58,085 nucleotides of DNA from Nitrospira sp. Lineage in GTDB: Bacteria > Nitrospirota > Nitrospiria > Nitrospirales > Nitrospiraceae. The translations under genes and the position numbers were made by a program. Positions 36,020 to 43,903 of this stretch are shown here, one piece after another; positions within the stretch are counted from its first letter, which is position 1, and every line of letters begins with the position of its first letter. The notes beneath the pieces were generated by a model. It saw nothing but the letters and a program-made list of their open reading frames with translations, was not told where the DNA came from and searched no databases. The stretch spans positions 128,173 through 186,257 of the forward strand of contig SWDP01000036.1 in NCBI GenBank assembly GCA_005116885.1. The letters run 5' to 3'.

Positions 36020-36754
36020 CTAGTCGTGCAAGACGATATTGAGGAGAGAACTGTGCACTTCAATTCTGCCTTTGTAGTGAATGAAGCCCAACTTCCTGAA
36101 CTTATTCAAAAAGAAACTCACGCGAGAGCGCGTGGTGCCGACCATGTTGGCCAGCGTGTCCTGGCTGATCTTCGGAATGACCGGCTCCGGCTTGCCTTCT
36201 TTCCCATAGTGGGCCAGCAACAGAAGCACCCGCGCCAGCCGCTTCTCGGATGAATTGAAGAGATGATCAACTAAGTCCGCTTGGATACGCGCATTGCGAG
36301 ACAGCAAATAGGCCATAAACAGCTCGGAGAAGCTTGACTCATCGTGGAGCACGCGGATCATGGCCCCCTTCTCAATACGCACAATCGCGGATGCGCCCAG
36401 TGCTGTGGCGGTCGCCATGCATACCCGTTGCCCGACAAGGCAGCCTTCACCGAAGAAGCTGCCCTGCTCCAGAACCCCGACGATGGCTTCTTTGCCCTGC
36501 TGCGAGAGCACACTGAGCTTCACCCGGCCCGCCTGGACATAAAACACGGCAGAGGCCGAATCCCCTTGCGAAAAAATCAGCTGTCCCTTGGGGGCCTGCA
36601 ACGTCGTCTTGCCCTGCCCAACTTTGCCAAGAAAGGTCAGGGGATTGAACGATGTGACGGGTGATCCGGCCGGGGGGCTTCTCACTTTCTTATCAGGAAG
36701 GAGTCCGACGACCGTGTCTGTTTTTGTTCGCGAAGTCGGTTGAATTCTTTTCAT
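36020..36754 (-). CDS. Crp/Fnr-family transcriptional regulator
   Basis: A 244-residue regulator with a cyclic-nucleotide-binding-like beta-roll (about residues 45-135; GQLIFSQGDSASAVFYVQAGRVKLSV and the FFGEG block), a dimerisation helix (about 140-170) and a winged helix-turn-helix (about 195-240). The recognition helix is in GTTRSRVSFFLNKFRKLGFI, differing from Crp (RETVGR) and Fnr (SRETVSR), so its target should differ from both. There is no N-terminal cysteine cluster for an Fe-S centre. The first about 40 residues are a polar extension. GGAG lies seven bases before the ATG. A copy of the window-wide box lies upstream, making this protein the best local candidate to bind it (inference). 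Confidence 0.88.
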   Translation of the reverse strand: MKRIQPTSRTKTDTVVGLLPDKKVRSPPAGSPVTSFNPLTFLGKVGQGKTTLQAPKGQLIFSQGDSASAVFYVQAGRVKLSVLSQQGKEAIVGVLEQGSFFGEGCLVGQRVCMATATALGASAIVRIEKGAMIRVLHDESSFSELFMAYLLSRNARIQADLVDHLFNSSEKRLARVLLLLAHYGKEGKPEPVIPKISQDTLANMVGTTRSRVSFFLNKFRKLGFIHYKGRIEVHSSLLNIVLHD

Positions 36755-36882
36755 ACGTGCTCCAAGTTCTCTGCGCAGTCTTTGCTTCCATGGTCAGCAA
36801 CACTATTCCGTTGCATGCCCGTTGGCTAATCAAGCGGTTCCGAGCCAGACCGTTCACGGCCTCAACAAGTTGATCCATTGCC

Positions 36883-36925
36883 AGGGTAATGGATCTATCA
36901 TGTGTAGTCTGGTCAGAATTGCTCA
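36883..36925 (-). promoter_or_regulatory. Activator box plus -10-like hexamer before the Crp/Fnr gene
   Basis: On the minus strand TGAGCA-ATTC-TGACCA (36925-36910), then TACCCT (36888-36883) after 21 nt; the leader would be about 122 nt. The sequence just upstream of the box (complement of TTCGGAAGAGA and a GGCAGGCCGC segment) is shared with the site at 42175. Confidence 0.58.
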
Positions 36926-37039
36926 CTTCGGAAGAGAGGAGGCAGGCCGCGCGAAGGTGACTCTGCACGAAGATCCGTGAAAAAAGTAATCCTCATGCCA
37001 TTCCAACCTATGTTCTCTTGACGAGAGCCTCTCCAATAC

Positions 37040-37077
37040 AAACACACGGTGGAGAGGCGCCCCTCCACCGCGTGTTT
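37040..37077 (-). terminator. Hairpin terminator after the LEA-like gene
   Basis: Stem of 15 pairs with one mismatch (37040-37054 with 37063-37077) and an 8-base loop, about 20 bases past the stop of the minus-strand gene that ends at 37099. On the minus strand it is followed by TTTGTATT. Confidence 0.6.
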
Positions 37078-37098
37078 GCAGACAGACTTTCGACTGAT

Positions 37099-37374
37099 TT
37101 ACTCGGTCTTGGCTTTGAGTTCTTTGGCCTCGCCTTTGATTCGCTCCCCGGCTGCTTTTGTTTTTCCCTTCGCCCGTTCTATTGCACCACTCACGTCATT
37201 GCCTTTAGCCTCTTCCATTTGGGCTTTCATCTCCCCTTTGGCCTTCTGAGACTTCGCCTTCACTTTTCCCTTCATGTCCTCAACTGCAGCTTTCGTGTCA
37301 TCAGCTTGAGCGACACTCTGAATGCCCACGAAGACAAACAGAAATGCCATGACAACCATCGTAATTTTTTTCAC
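37099..37374 (-). CDS. Small periplasmic LEA/apolipophorin-like helical protein
   Basis: A 91-residue exported protein. The start is GTG 37374 with AGGGAGG seven bases upstream; it gives a signal peptide (VKKITMVVMAFLFVFVGIQSVAQA, cleavage near residue 25). The mature part is an almost pure amphipathic helix rich in Lys, Glu, Ala and Gly with 11-residue-like periodicity (KGKVKAKSQKAKGEMKAQMEEAKG), similar to LEA and CsbD-type stress proteins. A role in protecting the envelope in desiccation or osmotic stress is inferred from composition alone. It has its own box-type promoter and a terminator. Confidence 0.68.
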   Translation of the reverse strand: MKKITMVVMAFLFVFVGIQSVAQADDTKAAVEDMKGKVKAKSQKAKGEMKAQMEEAKGNDVSGAIERAKGKTKAAGERIKGEAKELKAKTE

Positions 37375-37448
37375 GGGAACCTCCCTGTAAAAGTTTAAAG
37401 CATTGCAGTCTTGGGTGATGCGGTGCATCACCATCAATTGACTGTCAT

Positions 37449-37491
37449 AGTATGCCTGATGAACAGGACAGGGTCTGGTCAATATTGCTCA
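37449..37491 (-). promoter_or_regulatory. Activator box plus -10-like hexamer before the LEA-like gene
   Basis: On the minus strand TGAGCA-ATAT-TGACCA (37491-37476), then CATACT (37454-37449) after 21 nt, giving a leader of about 68 nt to the GTG start. One of the best matches of the set. Confidence 0.65.
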
Positions 37492-37517
37492 GTAGAAAGT
37501 AACTCGTTTCTTCAGTT

Positions 37518-37887
37518 TTAATGTGCCGAAGCGGCATCGGCCGAGGATAGGTTTGAAATAGCCGGCCCATTGACCACTTTCCCGGACTTGTCGAATCGCG
37601 ATCCGCGGCAAGGGCAGTCCCACGTTTTCCTGAATGGTTCCACGCGACAATGCCTCCCAAATGCAAACACATTGCTGACTGTTCATGTAGCTGCCCCGCA
37701 TCATCGCAATAGACAGCGATCTTCTTCAGACCGCGTCGGACTATGGCGCCGAAGCCGAGGGGAACTAATACATCTTCCTTGATATCCCCGAGGGTGACCC
37801 AATCAGCGTATTGTGCGGCCATATTGAGGGTTTCCTCGGTAAAGCTGTTCAACTCGCCGATCGTCTTTCGAGATGGACCAAACAGAG
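37518..37887 (-). pseudogene. Remnant of a Rieske-tailed FAD-dependent oxidoreductase
   Basis: The minus strand keeps the C-terminal part of a DadA-like FAD oxidoreductase with a Rieske domain. In one frame PSRKTIGELNSF, AAQYADWVT and [38 protein letters not shown] are read. A frameshift then moves the sequence to [22 protein letters not shown] and a stop at 37518. The first Rieske box is CLHLGG (normally CTHLGC) and the second is CPCRGS, with the iron-ligand His replaced by Arg. The N-terminal FAD domain is absent; the plus-strand iron permease gene begins at 37928. This is a decayed tail, not a working gene. Confidence 0.72.
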
Positions 37888-37927
37888 TAGAACAGGAAAT
37901 TTTTCTCGACTTTGCCGTTTTGATCGT

Positions 37928-38320
37928 ATGGCGAAGCAGACTGAATACCTCACAGACTATCCCATCGCGTTCGCCGCAGCCCTGTGCTTTATCGTAAGCT
38001 GGGCGTTGACCGGCCCGCTGTTCGACTTTGGTGAGGTCTGGAAGTTCATCCTTGTTGCCGTGACCTCCATTGTGACCTTTTTGATGGCGTTCTTGATTCA
38101 AAACACCCAGAGCCGCACTCGTCCGGCGCTTCAATTAAAAATCGATGAGTTAATCCGTTCCACGGGTGGCGCTCACAATGTGAGGCTGACACTGAAAGAT
38201 ATGTCACTGGAAGAGATCGAGACGTTCCGCACACACTATGAAAACCTGGCCGTGACGGCTCGAGAAAAACTCAGACGAGGTCAAGCCGATACCAGCATCC
38301 CTGCGATCACCATTGGGTAA
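37928..38320 (+). CDS. Low-affinity iron permease family membrane protein (130 aa)
   Basis: A small membrane protein of the family related to yeast Fet4 (PF04120). Two membrane helices (about residues 13-31 and 38-58), then the signature FLMAFLIQNTQSRTRPALQLKIDELI, and an acidic soluble tail. Bacterial members contain only this half-size unit and probably act as oligomers; iron transport itself is not proven for them. The ATG at 37928 has no clear ribosome binding site; the frame extends to 37811 in sequence antisense to the Rieske remnant. A paralogue is at 41613. Confidence 0.8.
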   Translation: MAKQTEYLTDYPIAFAAALCFIVSWALTGPLFDFGEVWKFILVAVTSIVTFLMAFLIQNTQSRTRPALQLKIDELIRSTGGAHNVRLTLKDMSLEEIETFRTHYENLAVTAREKLRRGQADTSIPAITIG

Positions 38321-38484
38321 TGATTTTATCGCGGGTTGACGTGGATTCGTTGCCAGGTCTTTGTGATCATCACCAGTCCTAGTTCTCTCCCCGGGTATCC
38401 TCCGGCACGATTCAATCCTTTTACTCCTGCTGAGTTTCACGCAGGTGTTGCGTCATATTGCCTGCCTCGTCAATTTTTCAAAAC

Positions 38485-38527
38485 TGAGCAATTTGGCTCA
38501 GCTTTCATTCAGCTAAGGGTCCAACAT
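38485..38527 (+). promoter_or_regulatory. Weak activator-box-like site
   Basis: TGAGCA-ATTT-GGCTCA (38485-38500), with CAACAT (38522-38527) 21 nt on. The first half-site is perfect, the second poor. The next plus-strand gene starts 248 bases downstream (38775). Included as a degenerate member only. Confidence 0.25.
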
Positions 38528-38774
38528 AGCTATGTGACCTAAGGAAAGTACGGTCTTCACCTTTCTTGTGAACAAAGTCCGTGGTTCTCAACTAGGGCGG
38601 AACAGGAGAACCTATGGCGTGGGCATGGTGAGGTGGTTTCTTGGTGATCGAGGAATGGGTGAGTCCCGTCGATAATTTCAGGGAGAGTCGGCTCAGAAGA
38701 ATAAGATATGTGAACTGTGAGCGCTTTTACGATTCCGTGATTCACGGGAATCGTCTTATTGAAAGGAGTTCGAT

Positions 38775-38942
38775 ATGCTGTACTACGCACTGATGTTCTT
38801 GGTGGTTGGAGTCATTGCAGGTGCTCTGAATCTTGCCGGAGTAGCCGCCGTGGCGGTCCAGATCTCCTGGATTCTGTTCTTGATCGGGATCGTGTTACTG
38901 GCGATCCATCTGTTCACAAATCGTTCCGTCCGGGTACCCTAG
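38775..38942 (+). CDS. DUF1328 small membrane protein (55 aa)
   Basis: Two hydrophobic helices joined by a short turn (residues 2-26 and 29-47) with the MLYYALMFLVVGVIAG start and ISWILFLIGIVLL block of the DUF1328 (YtjA) family. AAAGGAG lies ten bases before the ATG. Members are short inner-membrane proteins often induced with general stress genes; the molecular role is unknown. Just upstream, GATTCCGTGATTCACGGGAATC (38734-38755) forms a hairpin. Confidence 0.78.
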   Translation: MLYYALMFLVVGVIAGALNLAGVAAVAVQISWILFLIGIVLLAIHLFTNRSVRVP

Positions 38943-39203
38943 CCGGCAGGATTTTCTAGAAATGGAGCGGCGCATTATCGAACGCAGGGCAGATAGGTGC
39001 AGTGGGCACTCTCATAGTCTGCGTGCTGAATATATTGTCTTTGCTGTAAGCCTTATGAGGCGCGCGCGCATTGCCAGGATTGAAACTGTGTAGGCAGATC
39101 AGGCGCGCAGGCCAAGCTCTGGCGATCAGCACGACAAATTTCACTAGTCTCCTGCTGCGCTTCGCTGGGCGGCAACAGGGTCGGCCTCGTTAATCTTTCA
39201 AAG

Positions 39204-39246
39204 TGAGCTGTATTGATCAGATCTATATCTTTCATAGGTGTAGGAT
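39204..39246 (+). promoter_or_regulatory. Activator box plus -10-like hexamer before the cupredoxin-like gene
   Basis: TGAGCT-GTAT-TGATCA (39204-39219), then TAGGAT (39241-39246) after 21 nt; leader about 113 nt to the ATG at 39366. One base differs in the first half-site; the hexamer is among the best. Confidence 0.55.
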
Positions 39247-39365
39247 ACCAAATAATCGACGATGATCACGCCCATTGACACGTCCTAGCGTGAATGTTGT
39301 GACCGTCAGAAAAGACCGATTGAATTTTCATTGATGAGTTCAGACTTTAACAAGGAGGTACTAAT

Positions 39366-39965
39366 ATGAACCCGATCCGATATCTAGGAGTTGCGTTGGT
39401 TTTATCTGTGTTGGGCTGTCAGGGCACGCCCACAGTGACGAGAAGTGGGGATGTCAAAGACATCATTATTGGGGATAACCTGTCCTCTGGAGAAATAGCA
39501 GTGAACCCGGGCGATGAAGTTCGGTGGGTCAACAAAAGGACTGCACCTGTACGAGTCATCTTTCTCGACCCTGTGGCGGACAAGCAGTTGTCATGCCAGA
39601 ATAATTTTGGCGGGATGATGACCCCCAGCAACACGGCCAAACTGGGCATGAACGAAACCGCTAGCGCCTGTTTTCGAGATCCTGGGTATGTCCGGTATAC
39701 CGTCAGGATGGAATCAGCCAATATGACTGGCGAGCGCAATGTTCCAGGAGTGATTAAGGTTGGAGGGCAGAGTGGGCAGGCCGCTGGTCAAACCAGTGAT
39801 CAGAATAGGGGCCGTAGTAGTGGCCAAAGCAGCGATCAAACCAGTGACCGCACCAACGACCAAACTGGCGATAAAACAAGTACTCCAAGAAGCACAACGT
39901 CGACCACCACCAGTACTACGACGACCACTGAGGGAACAAGTGCTCCAACTAAGCCCCCTCAATAA
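39366..39965 (+). CDS. Cupredoxin-like lipoprotein with a low-complexity tail
   Basis: A 199-residue lipoprotein (lipobox VLGC, Cys18) followed by a plastocyanin-like beta sandwich (about residues 30-135): IIIGDNLSSGEIAVNPGDEVRWVNKRTAPVRVIFLD is the usual N-terminal half. In a typical cupredoxin, copper ligands are His, Cys, His and Met. Here a Cys-x9-Pro-Gly-like region (ASACFRDPGYVRYTV) is present, but the His ligands are not obvious, so copper binding is uncertain. The last about 65 residues are repetitive Gln, Ser, Thr and Asp, then polythreonine, likely a disordered wall-spanning tether. AAGGAGG precedes the start. Confidence 0.65.
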   Translation: MNPIRYLGVALVLSVLGCQGTPTVTRSGDVKDIIIGDNLSSGEIAVNPGDEVRWVNKRTAPVRVIFLDPVADKQLSCQNNFGGMMTPSNTAKLGMNETASACFRDPGYVRYTVRMESANMTGERNVPGVIKVGGQSGQAAGQTSDQNRGRSSGQSSDQTSDRTNDQTGDKTSTPRSTTSTTTSTTTTTEGTSAPTKPPQ

Positions 39966-40002
39966 ATGACTGCGGCATCGAGAACAATGAGGGCAGATTC
40001 CC

Positions 40003-40347
40003 ATGGAACTTGCAGACAAGAATTGTAGCGATGGCGGGAGTGTACCCCCGTTGAAAGCCATCCGTGCGAAGGAGTTGCTGAAAGAACTCGGCCAAGGCTG
40101 GAAACTCAACGGGCGAAGGCATTTGGAGCGTCACTACACCTTCAAGGACTTCGCACAGGCGCTGGCGTTTGCGAATAAGGTTGGCGCTGTCGCGGAGGCC
40201 GAGGGCCATCATCCCGATCTATATCTGACCTGGGGGAAATGCAAGGTCGAGATCTGGTCGCACAAGGTTAAGGGTCTCACTGAGAGCGACTTTGTCTTGG
40301 CGGCCAAAACCGAACGGAAGTTCAAACCGTTTCGTGCGCCCGCATAA
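40003..40347 (+). CDS. phhB: 4a-hydroxytetrahydrobiopterin dehydratase (PCD/DCoH)
   Basis: A 114-residue pterin-4a-carbinolamine dehydratase. The signature EGHHPDLYLTWGKCKVEIWSHKVKGLTESDF is present across about residues 67-97 (key residues: paired His in GHHPD and the WSHKV histidine). It recycles the carbinolamine formed by aromatic amino acid hydroxylases; many bacteria use it in other pterin or molybdopterin contexts. It starts 37 bases after the cupredoxin stop and may be in the same transcript. The convergent neighbour is a pyrimidine/pterin reductase-like enzyme. Confidence 0.9.
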   Translation: MELADKNCSDGGSVPPLKAIRAKELLKELGQGWKLNGRRHLERHYTFKDFAQALAFANKVGAVAEAEGHHPDLYLTWGKCKVEIWSHKVKGLTESDFVLAAKTERKFKPFRAPA

Positions 40348-40450
40348 CCGAGAGGAGTTCGAGATCTATGATGAAGAGGCGGCGAGGACTTCGATGGCGG
40401 ACACCCGCTCGTAGCGCCTCAAAGACCTGCTTACCCGAGGGAACTCAGTC

Positions 40451-41314
40451 CTAAAACGTTCTTGGCCCCTCGTATCGAAGGCGAAAGAATGCATGGTATG
40501 GCAGAGCATAGTGAAGGCTTATTAATCGGAACCACGGCGCAGTTCCTGGCGTATAGCTCACGAAACCGTAGGCCGTGGGTCGCTCGATCTCGGGCTTGGT
40601 GGACTGACCCAGGACTTGAAGCGACATCGTCCGAAAGTCCTCATCGATTAATTGGTTCTTGAGGAACTCTCCATACAGATTCGGTCCGCCTTCACAGAGC
40701 AGAGTTCTGATGCCATGTTCTTGCCGGAGCAGTTGTGTGGCCGTGACAAGATCGACTCGCGTTCCTTCACCCACTGAGAGGATCTTGGTTGTTTCCTCCC
40801 GGCCTAGCCTCTCGATCTGCGACAGGAGATTCTTTTCCCCTTCACGAGCAGTGATGATCCATGCTTCGACTCGCGGAGAGCTGAAGATACGAAGAGTGAG
40901 ATCGATGTTCCCGGAACCACTGAGGACAAGAACTTTCTGCCGGCCGAGCCCGAGCGTATCCTGTCGGTATATCCGCAATTCCTCGTCATTGATGCCGTAG
41001 TCCCAACCCTTCCCCTCAGGGTTCAGCTCCTCACGGAGCGTGCTCGCACCGATCAATTGGGCATCATGGTGCGCTCGAAGAAAATCCATGAGCCAGCGAT
41101 CTTCCCTGCTCCTTGAAACGATATTGCCATCGGCACGGTCCTCCAACTCTCTAAACGATGCCCTGCCGTCAAGCCCCATCACAAAGTTGGAGGAGATATA
41201 TGGGCGACGAGCGTCGGCAAGTGCAGGAAACCCAAACGGGCCATAGCGTGCCCTGAAGTGTTGAGGCAAGGGAAACGTATCTTCGCTGACGGTATAACAA
41301 AGTTGCAGGTCCAT
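40451..41314 (-). CDS. RibD C-terminal/dihydrofolate reductase-like NADPH reductase
   Basis: A 287-residue reductase of the RibD C-terminal fold. Typical elements are ISSNFVMGLDGR (about residues 38-49; substrate loop), DAQLIGASTLREE and the NADPH-binding segment LLCEGGPNLYGEFLKNQLIDE near the C-terminus. It lacks the N-terminal deaminase domain of RibD, so it is a free-standing reductase, perhaps acting on a pyrimidine or pterin. The start at 41314 has GGGGAGG five bases upstream; the frame itself goes on to 41344. It is convergent with the PCD gene. Confidence 0.72.
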   Translation of the reverse strand: MDLQLCYTVSEDTFPLPQHFRARYGPFGFPALADARRPYISSNFVMGLDGRASFRELEDRADGNIVSRSREDRWLMDFLRAHHDAQLIGASTLREELNPEGKGWDYGINDEELRIYRQDTLGLGRQKVLVLSGSGNIDLTLRIFSSPRVEAWIITAREGEKNLLSQIERLGREETTKILSVGEGTRVDLVTATQLLRQEHGIRTLLCEGGPNLYGEFLKNQLIDEDFRTMSLQVLGQSTKPEIERPTAYGFVSYTPGTAPWFRLISLHYALPYHAFFRLRYEGPRTF

Positions 41315-41612
41315 CGGCGCCTCCCCAAAATGACAGTATGACATCCACCATCCAGCACTTGATCAGAGGTCTGAACCGCGATGCATGATGTCGTGCACAG
41401 ATGCACTATTGGACATCCTGGCCTCATAGCCCTAAAAGCGGGATATACCACTGTACCGGTTGCTACCCCGATCTTTCATAAACATTTTTTCGACTCGATA
41501 GGGTCGGCGTACTTTCGATACATACGACCCATGTGCGTATCCTACTTCCGAGTTCACTAATAAATGGACCTTCATCGATTGAAGACCTTCACTTCTAGCA
41601 GAGGAGCAAACT

Positions 41613-42002
41613 ATGTCCATTAACGCGTTTAATAACTTCGCAAAACACAGTGCGGCTGTCGTGGGATCCCCGTGGGCATTTGTTCTTGCTGTCATCACCG
41701 TCATGACATGGGTGGTGACAGGACCTCACTTTGCGTATTCAGATACGTGGCAGCTCGTGATCAATACCGGCACGACCATTGTGACCTTCCTGATGGTGTT
41801 TCTCATTCAGAATACTCAAAACCGTGATGCCAAGGCAGTCCACCTGAAGCTTGATGAACTCATCCACGGCGTGCGCGGTGCCCGCAATAGCCTTATCGAT
41901 TTAGAGAATTTATCCGACAAGGAGTTGGAAGTCTTGCAGCAGCAGTTTGAACGCCTTCGCAAAAAGGGTGATCCTCATACCCAGCCGCAACAAACTCCGT
42001 AG
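41613..42002 (+). CDS. Low-affinity iron permease family membrane protein, second copy
   Basis: A 129-residue paralogue of the protein at 37928: two membrane helices (about 19-37 and 47-65), then FLMVFLIQNTQNRDAKAVHLKLDELI and a polar tail. The two agree closely in the second helix and the QNTQ(S/N)R segment but differ at the N-terminus and tail. GAGGAG lies seven bases before the ATG. No box-type site is close upstream. Confidence 0.8.
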   Translation: MSINAFNNFAKHSAAVVGSPWAFVLAVITVMTWVVTGPHFAYSDTWQLVINTGTTIVTFLMVFLIQNTQNRDAKAVHLKLDELIHGVRGARNSLIDLENLSDKELEVLQQQFERLRKKGDPHTQPQQTP

Positions 42003-42147
42003 GAACATGTGGTCCGGATCGTGTGTTGAGGAACTCGATTGAAATTTGGCGTGGGATAGACAACTCAGTAGAGGATATACATGCTTACGCACGGGTCATG
42101 AAGTCCTGAACCTTGGCCGTTCACGGTTTTAAAATGGTGATCCATTT

Positions 42148-42190
42148 CAGGAAAGCGGTTCCATCAATGCAGCCTGGTCACAATTGCTCA
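42148..42190 (-). promoter_or_regulatory. Activator box without a clear target gene
   Basis: On the minus strand TGAGCA-ATTG-TGACCA (42190-42175). The hexamer at 21 nt is TTCCTG, a poor -10. No minus-strand gene starts within 800 bases downstream of it, so it may be a relic, drive a short RNA, or result from duplication of the Crp/Fnr promoter region, with which it shares flanking sequence. Confidence 0.4.
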
Positions 42191-42348
42191 GTTCGGAAGA
42201 GAAAAGGTAGGAGAGGTAGGCCGCTTATCTCGACCGCAGGACGATCATCAGAAATAAGAAAACCTGAGCGCGCAAGCCACGAGAATAGTCAATGAGGCAC
42301 GACTACTATGGTTGATGTTCGAAATGATCGGAAATGACCGAGCCGTCG

Positions 42349-43206
42349 TTATTTTGACGAAATCTTCTCGTCTTCGGGGTTTTTAATAGACAAGCGTGGG
42401 CTCACCAGTTCGATGCGCACGACCTGTCCCATGAGTTGCAAGGGTCCTTCGAATTGCACGAAGCTCGGAATTTTATCGTTCATGATCCAGCAGGTGTAAT
42501 GGAACTCAGCAGGAAGTTTGCCGAGGGCTTTGCCGAAGAACTCCTTAATCATGCCGATCTGCGGGGTATAGACGTACTGCGTCGCCTTCCTTGACACCTC
42601 GGCAATGTTGACGGGATCTTCATCCACGGCATGCAGATTCACTTTAATAGCTTGAGGCGTCGGCGTAAACGCGAGCACGTTCACCGTTTCGTCACTGCCC
42701 TTCTGTAAGTTCTTCGACATGGTAATCAGCATGCCGTTGTAGACATCCTTGGGCAGATCGACCTGTCCGGTCAGCACCTCTTCTTTCCCATCCTCCCCCT
42801 CTTGTGAGCGCACCGTGTATTTCGCGGTGCCTCGGTCTACAGAGACATCAAGTTGCTCAGGAAACGACGGGCCCCGTTGGACCAGACGATAGCTGATCAT
42901 GGTAAACACCTGTTGTTGCGAGAAGGCCACTTTTTCATCGTGCAGGGAGCCGTCCTTGAACCGGAACACCAACTGGTTTTCGATCAGATCGTCCTCTTTG
43001 AGTGTTTGGATCATCTCACCCTGGCCCAGAATCTCCCCGGCAAGTGATCGGACGAGGAGAAAGCCATGGGTCATGCCCTCCGGGAACTTTACCGCGATAG
43101 GAGCAGCATAAGTAGGAGTGCACAGAAGGGCAGCGATCACCGTCATCAACGCTGCGCATGCGCCGACCGCACGATGGCACACAAAGCTAATTGGACGATA
43201 AGACAC
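42349..43206 (-). CDS. Exported hypothetical protein (285 aa)
   Basis: A secreted protein with a signal peptide (core AVGACAALMTVIAALLC, cleavage near TYA-AP, about residue 36). The mature part is beta-rich, with a substrate-type domain of about 240 residues that I do not recognise; it contains TGQVDLPKDVYNGMLITM and FHYTCWIMNDKIPSFVQFEG. The start is a GTG at 43206 with AAGGAGG seven bases upstream. The ATG 18 bases earlier lies before the ribosome binding site and is unlikely. It abuts a transporter remnant. Confidence 0.68.
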   Translation of the reverse strand: MSYRPISFVCHRAVGACAALMTVIAALLCTPTYAAPIAVKFPEGMTHGFLLVRSLAGEILGQGEMIQTLKEDDLIENQLVFRFKDGSLHDEKVAFSQQQVFTMISYRLVQRGPSFPEQLDVSVDRGTAKYTVRSQEGEDGKEEVLTGQVDLPKDVYNGMLITMSKNLQKGSDETVNVLAFTPTPQAIKVNLHAVDEDPVNIAEVSRKATQYVYTPQIGMIKEFFGKALGKLPAEFHYTCWIMNDKIPSFVQFEGPLQLMGQVVRIELVSPRLSIKNPEDEKISSK

Positions 43207-43210
43207 AGTC

Positions 43211-43375
43211 TTACCTCCTTCCATCTCTGAGCAATTCAGCCAAAAGTTGTAGTTCTTCTATGTGCTGAGAGACCACCTTCACAATGCCAAGGATGGGAAT
43301 CGCGAGCAGCAGACCCCATACTCCCCAGAGCCATATCAAGAAGAGCAATGCATAAATACCGGCACTGGAATCAAT
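43211..43375 (-). pseudogene. C-terminal remnant of an AI-2E (PerM) family transporter
   Basis: Fifty-odd codons ending in a TAA at 43211 read AGIYALLFLIWLWGVWGLLL, then AIPILGIVKVVSQHIEELQLLAELL, the C-terminal membrane helix and tail of AI-2E/PerM-type exporters. Upstream of it the frame is lost and no start exists. The stop overlaps the ribosome binding site of the following gene, so the two were probably once an operon. Confidence 0.6.
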
Positions 43376-43486
43376 TTTGCGATTTGGATGGTCATCGAGA
43401 TGACAACGAATACGACAATTATGCTCGAATGCTGTGGACAGAACCTCGAGATGTGGAGAGAAATGCTGGCGATGGCTGTAGGGATG

Positions 43487-43903
43487 TTACCGTTTGACGG
43501 TCCAGAAATTTGGCAGCAGAGCCTTGGCGAGACGATGCCCAAGTACCGCCATACGTTGGAACGCGTCTTGGCTCTTCTCATGTCCCGTGGCTTGGCCCCT
43601 CTGTTCGGTTCGCGTATCTTGCAGATCATAGGCCACCTTTCGCTCAGCCTGCTGATCCTCTGGCTCTGCCGGTTCCCAGAGATCCACACGCGAGCCCGAT
43701 ACTTCAAAGCGCTGATGCTCATTGAAGACCCGCTCTACGTCCTCAGAACTATCCATGTGAATGATCCCGAGGCCGAGAGAATGGCCCCACTCATCCCTTA
43801 CAACTTGCGCCTGCACAACCGTTCCAAACGGGATGAAGGCCTGACGGAGCTTGTCATCGGTGCAAAAGTAGGATAGACCGCTGACATGGATACGTGTACT
43901 CAT
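43487..43903 (-). CDS. RRM RNA-binding protein with C-terminal extension
   Basis: A 138-residue protein with an N-terminal RRM (about residues 3-76): RNP2 is IHVSGL and RNP1 is degenerate (LGLGIIHM). The remaining about 60 residues are polar and basic with no known domain. I start at ATG 43903 with AGGGAGC six bases upstream. It is less canonical than the two RRM proteins at 4790 and 5724; the aromatic residues of RNP1 are missing, so RNA affinity may be lower. Confidence 0.7.
   Translation of the reverse strand: MSTRIHVSGLSYFCTDDKLRQAFIPFGTVVQAQVVRDEWGHSLGLGIIHMDSSEDVERVFNEHQRFEVSGSRVDLWEPAEPEDQQAERKVAYDLQDTRTEQRGQATGHEKSQDAFQRMAVLGHRLAKALLPNFWTVKR

Noticed and set aside
37445..38134. A 229-codon minus-strand frame treated as a whole gene
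   Set aside because: Only its middle part matches the Rieske oxidoreductase; both ends are chance extensions, and the real homology leaves the frame.
43228..43243. TGAGCA followed by ATTCAGCCAA, resembling the recurrent box
   Set aside because: Only one half-site matches, it points away from the gene at 43206, and it lies within the reading frame of the transporter remnant.
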